Shown here: positions 8,332-18,326 of the stretch, in pieces | How positions within the stretch are numbered: the stretch's first letter is position 1 | Layout: every line of letters begins with the position of its first letter | NCBI GenBank assembly: GCA_025929585.1 | Contig: JAICPY010000032.1 | Location: forward strand, 1 to 38,182 | Source: Steroidobacter sp. | GTDB taxonomy: Bacteria; Pseudomonadota; Gammaproteobacteria; Steroidobacterales; Steroidobacteraceae | Reading direction: 5' to 3' | Length of the DNA stretch: 38,182 nucleotides | The notes under the pieces: model-generated | Told to the model about the DNA's origin: nothing | What the model saw: the letters and a program-made list of their open reading frames with translations, nothing else | Database searches by the model: none | Translations under genes and position numbers: made by a program

Positions 8332-8853
8332 TCAACCTCGCATCGCGGATTCACCGGCGCGTGCTTGCTCGTCGAGCACTTTCATCCCAGTTTCCGCAAA
8401 CGTCTGAATCCAACCCGCCAACTCGGTCGCGTAAGGCAACAACGTCGACTGCCTCCACCACGCTACGTCGGTCAACTCGACGAACTGACCAAGCAATACG
8501 AAGACCGCGACGACCACGGCACCGCGCACGAAGCCGAAGATTGCGCCGAGCAAGCGATCTACAAGAATGCTCAGTCCGGAATGACGCAATAAATAGCTTA
8601 GGACACCTGCGACCAGCCAACCGATGATCAACACCAGCAAGACGATCAACGCGCGCGCAGTCCACGTGCTTACGGGAGGCTCACCGACAGCCCCACCCAG
8701 AAACGGCTCGAGGAGCGGCGCGTAGCGCCAGGCCAGCCATAAGCCGCCGAGCCAAGCCAATACTGCGATCGCTTCGCGAACAAAACCCCGGACCAATCCC
8801 AGCAGTACCGAAATAAAGAGCACGCCGAGAATCAAGAGGTCAGCACCATTCAT
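8332..8853 (-). CDS. cvpA: CvpA family inner-membrane protein
   Basis: A 173-residue membrane protein of the colicin V production family. The first segments ([20 protein letters not shown] and a second hydrophobic helix around [15 protein letters not shown]) are followed by two more hydrophobic stretches ([20 protein letters not shown] and [15 protein letters not shown]), giving about four transmembrane helices. The molecular role is not well understood; in enterics it is linked to colicin V export and envelope stress. The place between dedD and purF is the conserved order. The 120-bp gap to dedD (8854-8973) contains no clear feature. Confidence 0.94.
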   Translation of the reverse strand: MNGADLLILGVLFISVLLGLVRGFVREAIAVLAWLGGLWLAWRYAPLLEPFLGGAVGEPPVSTWTARALIVLLVLIIGWLVAGVLSYLLRHSGLSILVDRLLGAIFGFVRGAVVVAVFVLLGQFVELTDVAWWRQSTLLPYATELAGWIQTFAETGMKVLDEQARAGESAMRG

Positions 8854-8973
8854 ACGTGCGGCCGGATCATCCTGAGGTTGCGATTAGAGATATCGCCGAT
8901 GCGACGGGTCAAAGCCGCGCGGATTCTATCAGTGCCGATCCATTGCTGCCCAACTGCCGAAACCCGCAGCCAA

Positions 8974-9699
8974 TCATGGATGAGCCACTACAGCCGCCCC
9001 TGCCACCTTGGCCTTGACGCGCTTCAAGGTGTCATCCGCATCGACGCGATCCTTCATTGGCCCGATGCGTACGCGATAAAGGGTGGTGGCCCCCGACTTT
9101 ACTGGCATGACGAACGCGTCATAGCGTTCCGCCTGAAACTCATTGACCAATCGTTCCGCACTCTCCCTATTGGAGAAGCTACCCAACTGCACTGCCCAGC
9201 CCTTGTTAGTGGGGACAGCACGCGTAGATGCAAGCGGGCGAGGTGCGGATTCTGCAGCCGTGTTTCGAGGCTGCTGTTCGACAGTCGAAGATCGTGCCGG
9301 CGGCGGACTGCGGTCGGCAGCATTCGCTCCACTGGGCTCCGCAGCACTCCGCGCAGGGGACGATCCACTCGCGGGTGAAGTGTCTACCCTTTCAGGGGAT
9401 GTCTGAGGCTCGCCCGGGGAGTTTGGCTCGGAAACATTTCCGCCTGTGCTGGCGGAAGACCGCGCAGGAGTAGCGCCCTCTTGCGGTGGCGCACTCTCGA
9501 CTACCTGCGTATACGAAGAGTTTGGGTCGCCAAGATCGATCGTATACGTCTTGACTGCGGTTTCGGACGTGACACGCGCAGCCTCCTGCGTCGAAGACCG
9601 ATCGGGTCCAGAGAGCATCTCGGGTATGAGAATGATGGCCGCGGCCATCAGTACCGCCGCACCCACCAACCGTTCTTTTACATGACGTTCCACGGGCAC
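8974..9699 (-). CDS. dedD: DedD-like SPOR-domain cell-division protein
   Basis: A 241-residue bitopic inner-membrane protein. A short basic N-terminus leads to one transmembrane helix at about 11-30 (LVGAAVLMAAAIILIPEML), then a long Pro/Ser/Ala-rich periplasmic linker (about 70-160) and a C-terminal SPOR domain (about 167-238, from WAVQLGSFSN to the end). SPOR domains bind denuded peptidoglycan at the septum. The position between folC and cvpA is the enterobacterial and pseudomonad order. The start is GTG at 9699; another GTG two codons on is equally possible, and neither has a strong Shine-Dalgarno. Confidence 0.92.
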   Translation of the reverse strand: MPVERHVKERLVGAAVLMAAAIILIPEMLSGPDRSSTQEAARVTSETAVKTYTIDLGDPNSSYTQVVESAPPQEGATPARSSASTGGNVSEPNSPGEPQTSPERVDTSPASGSSPARSAAEPSGANAADRSPPPARSSTVEQQPRNTAAESAPRPLASTRAVPTNKGWAVQLGSFSNRESAERLVNEFQAERYDAFVMPVKSGATTLYRVRIGPMKDRVDADDTLKRVKAKVAGAAVVAHP

Positions 9700-9727
9700 G
9701 GAGTATAAGAGCCAGGGCGCACTCGAA

Positions 9728-11005
9728 TCACGTCAATGTGACACAACGTGACTCAAGCCACTGAAGGGCGGGCCCGACTGTCAAGAACGACCCGAAAACG
9801 ACGACTCGTCCGCTTGGCCCCGCAAGTTCGAGCGCGCGACTGCAAGCCGCTGCCACATTCGGACACTGCGCTTGGACGTTTGCACCGGCAGCCGTCAGTC
9901 TCGTTACAAGCTCTTCGAGAGATAGAGCGCGAGAACCTTCCAGACCTGCCGCAACCCAACCATCGATCCGTCCCGCCAATTCGGTGACGATGCCAGCGAG
10001 GTCCTTGTCGCCTAAGACAGCGCACACGCCGATGGTTGGCGTGCGCGCGTCGAGCACACCCAGTTGTTGCGCCAGCGTTCTCGCAGCAGCCGGATTGTGC
10101 GCAACATCCAATATCCATTCGGCTTCGCACGAAACGATCTGGCAACGTCCCGGCAAACTCACAGTCGTAAGGCCCGCGTGAATAGCCGTGCGTGTTACGG
10201 GCAAGCGTTCAGATAACAGTGTCAAGGCAGCCAGAGCAGTCGATGCGTTGTCGAATTGGACGGCTCCGGCGAGCGCAGGCATTGGGAGCGCCACCTCCTC
10301 TCGACCTAGACCTCGCCAGGTCCACGTGCTTTCGTCGACCTGCCAGTGGAAGTCGCGGCCCAACCGTAGCAATGGCGCGTTCAAGGTACGAGCCGCATGC
10401 TCAACGGAACTGGGCATTTCACGAGCACCGAAGATCGCAGGTTTACCGGCTCGGAAAATGCCGGCCTTCTCGCCACCGATGGTTTCCGCATTCGAACCCA
10501 ACCACTCACAGTGATCGAGTCCTATCGAGCAGATGATCGGAACGTCTGCATCCACGACATTCACTGCATCTAAACGTCCTCCCATCCCGACCTCCAACAC
10601 GATCGCGTCCAGGTGAGCCGTTTCGAAGATCAATAACGCGGCGAGAGTGTTGAACTCGAAGAAGGTCAGCGTGTCTTCTCCTCGCGCGGCATCGATGCGC
10701 TCGAACGCCGCGATCAAGGAAGCATCGGAAACTTCGCGCTCTGCGACGCAGATGCGTTCGTTGTAGCGACGCAGATGCGGAGAGGTGAACGTCCCGACGC
10801 GATAGCCGCCTGCGCTCAAAATTCGGCGCACAAACGCAACCGTCGACCCCTTGCCGTTCGTTCCACCCACCGTGATGACCGGACAGCGCGGTGGTTTCCA
10901 ATCCAGACGTGAAAGCGTCCGACGTATCCGCTCGAGTCCCAGATCGATTGCATTCGGATGCAATTTCTCCTGCCAGACGAGCCAGTCGGAGAGCGAGAAG
11001 CGCAT
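9728..11005 (-). CDS. folC: Bifunctional folylpolyglutamate / dihydrofolate synthase
   Basis: Adds L-glutamate to dihydropteroate and to tetrahydrofolates. Starting at the ATG at 11005 the protein has 425 residues, with the Mur-ligase-like P-loop GGTNGKGST at 47-55 and the HLRRYNERI loop of the family. An in-frame GTG at 11059 would add 18 residues, largely encoded by the intergenic repeat arm, so I prefer the ATG. The sequence just upstream of the ATG is pyrimidine-rich (complement of the repeat arm) and has no Shine-Dalgarno. Neighbours accD upstream and dedD downstream follow the conserved cluster. Confidence 0.96.
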   Translation of the reverse strand: MRFSLSDWLVWQEKLHPNAIDLGLERIRRTLSRLDWKPPRCPVITVGGTNGKGSTVAFVRRILSAGGYRVGTFTSPHLRRYNERICVAEREVSDASLIAAFERIDAARGEDTLTFFEFNTLAALLIFETAHLDAIVLEVGMGGRLDAVNVVDADVPIICSIGLDHCEWLGSNAETIGGEKAGIFRAGKPAIFGAREMPSSVEHAARTLNAPLLRLGRDFHWQVDESTWTWRGLGREEVALPMPALAGAVQFDNASTALAALTLLSERLPVTRTAIHAGLTTVSLPGRCQIVSCEAEWILDVAHNPAAARTLAQQLGVLDARTPTIGVCAVLGDKDLAGIVTELAGRIDGWVAAGLEGSRALSLEELVTRLTAAGANVQAQCPNVAAACSRALELAGPSGRVVVFGSFLTVGPALQWLESRCVTLT

Positions 11006-11012
11006 AGGGAAA

Positions 11013-11142
11013 GGGGGGTAATGATCAGGGGGTAGGGGTAGTAAAGCGGCGTGCGACACATTGGGGTGCGAGTGGCTGACACCGCTGGGTATTGCGCGTA
11101 CGAGTGTGCGCCTTCTTGCTATCCCCTTGTCATTACCCCCTA
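11013..11142. repeat. Inverted-repeat dyad between accD and folC
   Basis: The G-rich arm spans about 11013-11042 (GGGGGTA and GGGGTAG words around GATCA). The C-rich arm at 11119-11142 reads CTATCCCCTTGTCATTACCCCC and runs into CTA, the accD stop codon on the minus strand. GGGGGTAATGA at 11014-11024 is a perfect reverse complement of TCATTACCCCC at 11130-11140. The G-rich arm starts 8 bp from the folC ATG. The period is less regular than in the other dyads. Confidence 0.8.
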
Positions 11143-12015
11143 AACACTCTTTCTCTCTGCAGGTGCCGGCACCTGCATGAACATCGTCAAGAGTCCGGCG
11201 ATGCGATCGCGCATGTCGCGGCGGTCGACGATCATATCCAGAGCGCCATGGTCGAGGAGGAATTCGCTGCGCTGGAAACCTTCCGGCAGAGTCTCGCGTA
11301 CCGTCTGTTGAATTACGCGAGCGCCCGCGAAGCCGATCAGAGCCTTCGGTTCGCCGATGTTTACATCGCCCAGCATTGCAAGACTGGCAGACACACCGCC
11401 GGTAGTCGGGTCGGTGAGCACTGAGATGTACGGCACACGTGCTTCGGATAAACGTGCCAGCGCGGCACTGGTCTTCGCCATCTGCAGCAGAGATAACAAA
11501 GCTTCTTGCATGCGAGCGCCGCCGCTCGCCGAAAAGCAGATCAGTGGTTTGCGATGTTCGAGGGCGTGCTCTGCCGCACGCACGAATCGTTCACCGACCG
11601 CGGATCCCATGGACCCGCCTAGAAAACTGAATTCGAACGCGCAGGCAACGACCGGCAGCCCCTGAACGGTGCCCGCCATGACGATGAGTGCATCTTTCTC
11701 TTGAGTGGACTTTTGCGCTTGCAGTAAGCGATCGCGATATTTTTTCGTATCGCGAAACTTGAGCGGATCCTCCGGCTCGATGTTGCCAGCGAGCTCCGTC
11801 ATCCCTTCCGGATCCAAAAAGCAATCGAGACGATCGCGAGCGCCAATGCGCATGTGATGACCGCATTTGGGACACACGTGAAGGTTGCGTTCCAGCTCGG
11901 CACGGTACAGAACGGCATCGCACGCAGCGCACTTCATCCACAAGCCTTCCGGGACCGAACGCGTACGGCGTTCAGTCTTGATCCGCGAAGGCATAATTTT
12001 TTCAAACCAGGTCAT
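11140..12015 (-). CDS. accD: Acetyl-CoA carboxylase carboxyltransferase subunit beta
   Basis: Beta subunit of the carboxyltransferase that moves the carboxyl group from biotin on AccB to acetyl-CoA, giving malonyl-CoA for fatty-acid synthesis. The 291 residues compare with about 300 in relatives. The N-terminal zinc ribbon has C29, C32, C48 and C51. The crotonase-fold core includes the [12 protein letters not shown] and [11 protein letters not shown] loops that form oxyanion holes. An AGGA Shine-Dalgarno sits 7 nt before the ATG. It lies 34 bp after truA and ahead of folC. Confidence 0.98.
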   Translation of the reverse strand: MTWFEKIMPSRIKTERRTRSVPEGLWMKCAACDAVLYRAELERNLHVCPKCGHHMRIGARDRLDCFLDPEGMTELAGNIEPEDPLKFRDTKKYRDRLLQAQKSTQEKDALIVMAGTVQGLPVVACAFEFSFLGGSMGSAVGERFVRAAEHALEHRKPLICFSASGGARMQEALLSLLQMAKTSAALARLSEARVPYISVLTDPTTGGVSASLAMLGDVNIGEPKALIGFAGARVIQQTVRETLPEGFQRSEFLLDHGALDMIVDRRDMRDRIAGLLTMFMQVPAPAERKSV

Positions 12016-12049
12016 TCACCCGTCCTGACGGACCATAAAGAGTGCGCAT

Positions 12050-12859
12050 CTATACTTGGTCCGCCTGCACCGGGCAAGCGGCCGGCAATACGTCCTGCGG
12101 CTCGCTTGGCAAAGCGAGGCTGGAGGAATAGCGCACGCCTGCCAAGTACAATCCGGCCGCGGGTGCGGTAACTCCGCCCTTCTTACGATCTTTGGCAGCC
12201 AACACTTCGGCAGCCCACCCCAAATCCCGCTCGCCGGTTCCGATCGCGATCAAGACGCCCGCGATATTGCGCACCATGTGATGCAGAAACGCATTGGCAA
12301 GAACGGACACGATTACGAGCTCGCCCTGCCGCACGACCGTGATCTCGTGCATCTGCCGCATCGGTGTGCGAGCTTGGCATTCTGCCGCACGAAATGAAGT
12401 GAAATCGTGTTCGCCGATCAGGCTCTGCGCGGCTGCTTGCATGCGCGCGGCATCCAGCGGATCGCGCACCCAGCAGACGCGCTGTGCGGCCAGGGCAGGA
12501 CGTGGCATGCGATTGAGGATCACGTAGCGATAACTGCGAGCGAAAGCGCTATACCGAGCGTGAAACGCATCGGGCACTGGTTGTGCCCAGAGCGCGCTGA
12601 CGTGAGGAGGCAAGTAAGTGTTCGCACCCAAAACCCAGCCCCGTTCGGTTCTGGGCGACTCGGTGTCGAAGTGCACGACCTGCATGAGCGCGTGCACGCC
12701 GGCATCGGTGCGGCCGGCCGCGAAAACTACAACCGGATGATTCGCGACGTTGCTAAGCGCCTCTTCGACTGCAGCCTGAACGCCCTGGGCATGGGCCTGC
12801 GACTGCCAACCCGAAAACGCACTGCCGTCGTACTCCAGACCGAGAGCGATGCGAGGCAT
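12050..12859 (-). CDS. truA: tRNA pseudouridine(38-40) synthase
   Basis: Forms pseudouridine at positions 38, 39 and 40 of the anticodon stem-loop of many tRNAs. The 269-residue protein has the TruA catalytic motif AGRTDAGVHA with nucleophile D52, and the N-terminal LEYDGSAFSGWQ signature. It sits between fimV and accD as in pseudomonads. The leader just before the ATG is CT-rich and is the complement of the repeat arm, without a Shine-Dalgarno; translation may depend on another signal. Confidence 0.97.
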   Translation of the reverse strand: MPRIALGLEYDGSAFSGWQSQAHAQGVQAAVEEALSNVANHPVVVFAAGRTDAGVHALMQVVHFDTESPRTERGWVLGANTYLPPHVSALWAQPVPDAFHARYSAFARSYRYVILNRMPRPALAAQRVCWVRDPLDAARMQAAAQSLIGEHDFTSFRAAECQARTPMRQMHEITVVRQGELVIVSVLANAFLHHMVRNIAGVLIAIGTGERDLGWAAEVLAAKDRKKGGVTAPAAGLYLAGVRYSSSLALPSEPQDVLPAACPVQADQV

Positions 12860-12871
12860 GGGAAGAGAGAA

Positions 12872-12979
12872 GCGGATAGGGGATGGCGGATAGCGGATAG
12901 TGAAGAAAGAAGCGACAGATGCCCGAAGCGGTTCCTCTGCCTATCCCCTATCGCCTATCCGCTATCCCCTTCTATTATC
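12872..12979. repeat. Heptamer inverted-repeat dyad between fimV and truA
   Basis: The left arm at 12872-12900 is GCGGATA, GGGGATG, GCGGATA, GCGGATA plus G. The right arm at 12941-12979 is CTATCCC, CTATCGC, CTATCCG, CTATCCC and two degenerate units. Over 29 bp, 23 positions of the arms are complementary. The right arm ends against CTA, the fimV stop codon. Read on the minus strand, its TAG triplets fall in all three frames. Confidence 0.92.
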
Positions 12980-15844
12980 CTACCGAATCGATTCCAGGAG
13001 CCTGTTTGCTTCCTGCTTCTGGTTCGGATTGCCTTCCTGAATGACCTCTTCGAGGATGCTGCGCGCACCGTCGGGATCACCCATGTCCATGTAGGCACGC
13101 GCCAGGTCGAGCTTCGTACCGACTTCACTCATCGTGACCGGCTCGAGCTCGGAAAGCTCCATCTCATTGATTGGCTGTCTCGCAGTCGGCGAGCGGTCTT
13201 CTTCCATACCGACCATGGCATCGCCAACATCGAGATCGATGTTCGCGGTGTCGCCCGTGCTGCCCGAGAACACGTCGCTGAAATTGTCGGCATCGCTCGG
13301 ACGTGCTTGACGCACGGTGTCTGCGCGTGGAGGCAGGTCCTCTAAGCTGTCGAGATCCAGATCGACCTTCATCGAGGCGGTGGAGTCGATGTCCGCTGCG
13401 CGAGGTTGCTCGACGGTATCTCCACCTGACAGATCGACTTGATCGATATAGATCGTGCCTGTGCTTTCGACATCGAACTTCTCGATGCGCGGTGCTTCCA
13501 TGGTGCGATCGAAGCTGCTGAGCGAAGGCGCAAGCTGAGTCATCTCATCGTCCTGGATCGGACGTGCGCTCTCGATCGTATCGCCCGCATCCTTCTCGAG
13601 CGATGTCGTATCTTCGAGCGAACCGGAATGATCGATTGCTTCGGCGTCCAGACCCAGATCGTCCAGCGAAATCTCTGCGGTTTGCTCCGCCGATAATTTG
13701 CCGAAATCCGATGTATTCGCCTGTTCGCGAATCGTCGCCTCGCGGCGATCCAGCATTGGGGATTCGATCGTCGGTGTCTCTTGCGTACGCGCGAGCGGGT
13801 CGAGCTCACGAGTGGAATCGTCGTCCTCTCCCTTTGGGTCATCCAGCAGGAAGTCTAGATCGGATTCCGAATCCGCCGCCTTGCGCTCGCCGCTTGCGAA
13901 TTCCAGATCCAAACCGGCCGGTTGATCCCCATCAGGCTCGGCGAACAGATCCACATCGACGCGGTTTTCGCCGCCTTCCAAATTGACATCGACCAAATCG
14001 ACGTGAGCGCCAGCCTCTCCCTTGAACATCGAGTCATCGGGAGCAATCTGCTTGCCCATGATGAGCACTTTGTCCCACTCACCAGGAGCCGCTTGGCCAC
14101 GAGTCGAGTGCAGATCACGCGCGGTGTCTAGGAATAGATCCTTGTTGCCCCAAACGAAGTAGATCTCCAATAGCTTCAGCTTCAAGTCTCGTCGAGCGGG
14201 CTCGCGCTCGATCGCGATCTTGACCAGATCTGCGGCCTGATCGTAGAGGCCATACGCCATGTGGAAGTCGGCTTCGGCAAGCGCATCCTGTTGATCCAAC
14301 CGAATCGCGGTGTCGCTGCTGAGCGTGTCATCGATGGATTGCTCGGAAGCAACCGGTTCGATCGGACGGGTCGCAGGAGCTTCGCCACGGCGTGCCGTAA
14401 CGGGAACCGGCGCATCCATTACATCAGCCGTTTCATCGTCACCTGCGACGAATGGCTCGGGTTCTCTCGCCTTCGTCATCGACGGCGAACGACGCGAAGG
14501 TGGCTCGTAATCCAGCGACGTCATCGAGTCCAAAGAGTCGAGTGAACCGGAATCCGCGCGGCGTCGGCGCGCTACAACCAATACGATTGCTAATACCAAT
14601 CCGACGATGACCGCCACCCACCAAAGACCTTGGATGCGCTCCATGAGCGAGGGGCCGGCGGGCTCTTCGACAGGCGGTGCAGCTCTGCGCGGCGGCGCCG
14701 GTTGCTCGGCAGCAGTCTCGGGCTCCTCCGCAGTCGCAACGGGTTCTTCGGCGATCGGCTCTTCTGTAATCGGTGCTTCGGTAGCGGGTGTTTCATCGAC
14801 ACCTTGCTGCACACCGGCGAGATCCGGGCTTTCAACTTGCAAGCGTCGATCCTGTTCCGACGTCGTTCCCGCGCTAGCAGCCGGAGACGTCGAAGGCGTG
14901 GGTTCCTGAGCTGGTGCGGGGGCAGCCGTCGGTGGTGTCGGCGCTTCCTCTGGGGTCACGAGCCGCAAACGGTTCACTTCTTCGGTCGCAGCCGTCGTCG
15001 GCAACGCCGCGCTCCATTCCGAGGTTTGGCGCGCCACTTCGGCGGACGCATCCGCAGTCGAAATGGTTTCGATTTCGGCCAATTCAGGAATGCGCAACAC
15101 CGCGCCCGCGCGCAGACGATTGATGTTGCCGTTGAACGCGCCGGGATTTGCTTGATACAGCGCAATCATCGTGCGATTCACGGTGCCGGGAGAGCCCGGC
15201 GTGATTTCGCTCGCGATACGCCATAGGGTGTCGTTGCGCTGGACGGAGTATTCCCCACCCACGGCTCCCGTGAACTCGGCAGCAGAGGAAACAGGGGCTT
15301 GTTCTCGCTCCGGCAGCGGTGTCGGTGTCGGCGCTGCACTGCGCTCTTCAGGCTCGGGCTGCGCGGTAGGACGCTCGATGCGACCTTCCGTCTGAGCGCC
15401 GGCTTGAGGCGTCGTGACGGGTGCGGGCGCCTGAGATTGCGACGGCATGAAAACCGGCGGATCCAATAGAACAGTGTATTCGCGCACCAAGCGGCCGCGT
15501 GCCCAGCTTGCCTCGACGAGCAGTGTTACGAATGGCTCGGTGACAGAGCGGTTGGAACGCACCTTAATTGTCGCGCGACCATCGCGGGAGCGACTCAAAG
15601 AGAAATCGAAACCGCCTAGATAAGCAGGACGCTCGACGCCATAACGCGAGAACACATCATTGCTCGCCAACCCAACCTTCAAGCTTTGCAGCTCCTCCGG
15701 AGTGGGCGACAGCAGCTCGATTTCGGCGTCAAAGGGCTGGTTGAGGGCGGAGTTCAGGCGAATTTCGCCTAGTCCCAGCGCCCAAACACTCATTGGAGAC
15801 AGCAGTGCGCCGGTCAGCAGCAGCCGCGGCAGATATCGTCTCAT
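12980..15844 (-). CDS. fimV: FimV-like pilus assembly / polar hub protein
   Basis: Large bitopic inner-membrane protein needed for type IV pilus function and polar localisation in Pseudomonas. I place the start at ATG 15844 because GGGAG lies 8 nt upstream and a clear signal sequence follows (RRYLPRLLLTGALLSPMSVWA); an upstream in-frame extension to 15949 is unlikely. The 954 residues hold: the FimV N-terminal domain (LGEIRLNSALNQPFDAEIEL), a LysM peptidoglycan-binding domain at about 199-253 (YSVQRNDTLWRIASEI), a Pro/Glu-rich linker, one transmembrane helix at about 407-425, a very acidic Asp/Glu-rich cytoplasmic region, and a C-terminal TPR-like FimV motif (DLARAYMDMGDPDGARSILE). Neighbours asd and truA match the pseudomonad order. 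Confidence 0.95.
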   Translation of the reverse strand: MRRYLPRLLLTGALLSPMSVWALGLGEIRLNSALNQPFDAEIELLSPTPEELQSLKVGLASNDVFSRYGVERPAYLGGFDFSLSRSRDGRATIKVRSNRSVTEPFVTLLVEASWARGRLVREYTVLLDPPVFMPSQSQAPAPVTTPQAGAQTEGRIERPTAQPEPEERSAAPTPTPLPEREQAPVSSAAEFTGAVGGEYSVQRNDTLWRIASEITPGSPGTVNRTMIALYQANPGAFNGNINRLRAGAVLRIPELAEIETISTADASAEVARQTSEWSAALPTTAATEEVNRLRLVTPEEAPTPPTAAPAPAQEPTPSTSPAASAGTTSEQDRRLQVESPDLAGVQQGVDETPATEAPITEEPIAEEPVATAEEPETAAEQPAPPRRAAPPVEEPAGPSLMERIQGLWWVAVIVGLVLAIVLVVARRRRADSGSLDSLDSMTSLDYEPPSRRSPSMTKAREPEPFVAGDDETADVMDAPVPVTARRGEAPATRPIEPVASEQSIDDTLSSDTAIRLDQQDALAEADFHMAYGLYDQAADLVKIAIEREPARRDLKLKLLEIYFVWGNKDLFLDTARDLHSTRGQAAPGEWDKVLIMGKQIAPDDSMFKGEAGAHVDLVDVNLEGGENRVDVDLFAEPDGDQPAGLDLEFASGERKAADSESDLDFLLDDPKGEDDDSTRELDPLARTQETPTIESPMLDRREATIREQANTSDFGKLSAEQTAEISLDDLGLDAEAIDHSGSLEDTTSLEKDAGDTIESARPIQDDEMTQLAPSLSSFDRTMEAPRIEKFDVESTGTIYIDQVDLSGGDTVEQPRAADIDSTASMKVDLDLDSLEDLPPRADTVRQARPSDADNFSDVFSGSTGDTANIDLDVGDAMVGMEEDRSPTARQPINEMELSELEPVTMSEVGTKLDLARAYMDMGDPDGARSILEEVIQEGNPNQKQEANRLLESIR

Positions 15845-15960
15845 CAGCTCTCCCGGTCGGTGTCCTGAAGCATCCCAAGCCTTCGATGAAGTGCTTTTGG
15901 GAAGGCGCGAGCTGGGGTCGATGCTCATGTGTTTGTTGACTTTGCGCACGCAACTATAAC

Positions 15961-16983
15961 TTACAAGTAGGTTTTCGCCAAAATCTCGGCGATCTGAACG
16001 CTATTTAAAGCAGCTCCCTTGCGAACGTTATCTGACACAATCCACAGATTCAGACCGCGCTCGTGACTGATGTCTTCACGAATGCGACCCACGTACACAG
16101 GATCGGTCCCCGCACCCTCCGTGGCTGCGGTGGGATAACCCCCCGGGCGACGTTCGTCGATCACGACGACACCGGGTGCTTTGGAAAGCAGCTCTTTGGC
16201 CTCACTCTCGCTGAGCTTGCGTTTGGTCTCAATGTGCACCGCTTCGGAGTGTCCGATATACACGGGCACTCGCACGGCCGTTGCATTCACCTTGATCGAG
16301 CTGTCTTCGAGGATCTTCTGGGTTTCCCAGAACATCTTCATCTCTTCCTTCGTGTACCCATTGTCGAGAAACACGTCGATTTGCGGCACGCAGTTGAACG
16401 CGATCCGCTTCGCAATCACCTTCGGTTCGACCGCGGCTCCGCGATCGAGTGCAGCATGCTGTTGCGTCAGCTCATCCATCGCCTTCTGCCCCCCACCCGA
16501 CACCGACTGGTAGGTCGCGACATTGATTCGCTCGATACGAGCGGCATCGTGCAGAGGCTTTAGCGCCACCAGCATCTGCATCGTCGAGCAGTTTGGATTC
16601 GCGATGATGTTGTGCTTTCGAAAACCCTCGATTGCATGAGGATTCACCTCCGAGACAACCAGCGGGATGTCATCCTGATAACGAAACTGCGAGGTGTTAT
16701 CGACCACTACGCAACCCGCTTGACCGGCTCGCGGCGCGTGTACCTTCGATACGCTTGCGCCAGCGGAGAACAGGCCAATCTGTGCCTTCGTGAAATCGAA
16801 GGTCTCGAGATCCTGAACCGGAATCTCGCGGCCTTTGAACTTGACCGTCTTGCCGACCGAGCGCGCGCTCGCAAGCGGATAGATCTCACCGACTGGGAAA
16901 TCGCGCTGTTCGAGAATCGATAGCATCGTGCCGCCGACCAATCCGGTCGCGCCAACCACCGCCACATTCCAACGTCTGCTCAT
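15961..16983 (-). CDS. asd: Aspartate-semialdehyde dehydrogenase
   Basis: NADPH-dependent reductive dephosphorylation of aspartyl phosphate to aspartate semialdehyde, the branch point to lysine/diaminopimelate, threonine and methionine. The 340-residue protein opens with the Rossmann motif VVGATGLVGG, and the catalytic cysteine is C132 in NPNCST. This is the form typical of pseudomonads and relatives. It lies 116 bp upstream of fimV in reading direction. The gap of 235 bp between the aroC stop and the asd start (16984-17218) shows no tandem array and no gene; it may hold an asd promoter. Confidence 0.97.
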   Translation of the reverse strand: MSRRWNVAVVGATGLVGGTMLSILEQRDFPVGEIYPLASARSVGKTVKFKGREIPVQDLETFDFTKAQIGLFSAGASVSKVHAPRAGQAGCVVVDNTSQFRYQDDIPLVVSEVNPHAIEGFRKHNIIANPNCSTMQMLVALKPLHDAARIERINVATYQSVSGGGQKAMDELTQQHAALDRGAAVEPKVIAKRIAFNCVPQIDVFLDNGYTKEEMKMFWETQKILEDSSIKVNATAVRVPVYIGHSEAVHIETKRKLSESEAKELLSKAPGVVVIDERRPGGYPTAATEGAGTDPVYVGRIREDISHERGLNLWIVSDNVRKGAALNSVQIAEILAKTYL

Positions 16984-17218
16984 CGCCGTCTGTTAGCCTT
17001 CAGGAAACCAAACTTGAATCTCGCGGACACCCGTCGAAAACGCGGGGCCCTAATATTCTCAGCTGCGGGCTGCAAGATTCTCTGAGACTGGAATCAGGCG
17101 CTCCCGCAACGCTCCTCTAGCGCTCGCAAGTCCGAAGCGGCGCGAAATTTGCGCAACACTACCCTAAACACTGCACATAATTAAGCTGCAGCGCTCGAAA
17201 ATTAGGCTTGAATCACAA

Positions 17219-18316
17219 TCAGGGGGTTGCGGGGATCACCGGCGTAGCGCATCGGACGTCGGCATTCTGAGCGCGGTGTCGCAGGTAGTGGTCCATCAAA
17301 ACCAACGCCAGCATGGCTTCCGCGATGGGTGTGGCGCGTAGACCCACGCACGGATCGTGTCGCCCAGTCGTTACGACCTCCGTGACCTCGCCGTCCACGT
17401 TGACGGTTCGACCCGGTATCGTAATGCTGGAGGTCGGCTTCAGCGCAATGCTGACCAGAATGTCTTGTCCAGTCGAGATTCCGCCCAGAATGCCGCCGGC
17501 ATTGTTCGAGAGAAATCCTTGCGGCGAAATCTCATCGCGGTGAACGCTGCCTTTTTGTTCCACAGCGGCGAATCCAGCGCCGATTTCCACTCCCTTCACG
17601 GCATTGATGCTCATCATCGCATGCGCGATATCGGCATCGAGTCGATCGAAAACCGGTTCGCCTAGCCCCGGAGGTAAACCCGTGGCGATCACGTTGACGC
17701 GCGCGCCGACCGAATCTCCTTCCCTACGCAAGTTGATCATGTAGGTCTCGAGCTCTTCCAATCGCGAAGGATCGGGCGAGAAGAATGGGTTGTCGTAAAC
17801 GCTTGCCAGCGACTTCGGCTCGAGCTTCAACGGTCCGAGCTGCGCAAGGTAACCGCTGATCGTGACCGACAGCCGCTCGCGCAAATACTTGCGAGCGATC
17901 GCGCCCGCGGCAACACGCATTGCCGTCTCGCGCGCGGATGATCGCCCGCCCCCGCGGTAATCGCGAAAGCCATACTTGTGTTGATAGGTGTAGTCCGCGT
18001 GCCCAGGTCGGAATCGATCCTTGATCTTGTCGTAGTCGCGCGAGCGTTGATCCTCATTCTCGATCAACAGACCTATCGGAGTTCCTGTCGTGCGGCCTTC
18101 GAATACACCCGATAAAATTTTGACCTGATCCGGTTCCTTGCGCTGACTGGTGTGACGCGAGGTACCAGTACGTCGACGCTCCAGATCGGGCTGAATGTCT
18201 GCTTCGGAAAGCTCGAGCCCCGGTGGACATCCATCGACGATACATCCCAACGCCGGCCCATGGCTCTCGCCGAACGTCGTCACTGTAAACAAGGTACCGA
18301 AGGTGTTGCCGGACAT
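17219..18316 (-). CDS. aroC: Chorismate synthase
   Basis: Last step of the shikimate pathway: FMNH2-dependent anti-1,4 elimination of phosphate from EPSP to chorismate. The 365 residues fit the family. The signatures [19 protein letters not shown] at the N-terminus, [12 protein letters not shown], and [20 protein letters not shown] are present. The pyrimidine-rich complement of four GCGGTTA repeats lies directly before the ATG, ending 10 nt away, and no Shine-Dalgarno is visible. Confidence 0.98.
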   Translation of the reverse strand: MSGNTFGTLFTVTTFGESHGPALGCIVDGCPPGLELSEADIQPDLERRRTGTSRHTSQRKEPDQVKILSGVFEGRTTGTPIGLLIENEDQRSRDYDKIKDRFRPGHADYTYQHKYGFRDYRGGGRSSARETAMRVAAGAIARKYLRERLSVTISGYLAQLGPLKLEPKSLASVYDNPFFSPDPSRLEELETYMINLRREGDSVGARVNVIATGLPPGLGEPVFDRLDADIAHAMMSINAVKGVEIGAGFAAVEQKGSVHRDEISPQGFLSNNAGGILGGISTGQDILVSIALKPTSSITIPGRTVNVDGEVTEVVTTGRHDPCVGLRATPIAEAMLALVLMDHYLRHRAQNADVRCATPVIPATP

Positions 18317-18326
18317 AGAGGAAGAA

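Noticed and set aside
8330-8335. TTG start of purF two codons upstream
   Set aside because: Cys2 must become the N-terminal nucleophile, which requires the ATG at 8329; the Shine-Dalgarno spacing agrees.
12407-13345. 312-residue plus-strand open frame across truA, the dyad and fimV
   Set aside because: It is antisense to two well-supported genes, crosses the repeat dyad and has no recognisable domain; low-stop antisense frames are common at this GC content.
15845-15949. 35-residue N-terminal extension of FimV
   Set aside because: A good Shine-Dalgarno and signal sequence mark the ATG at 15844.
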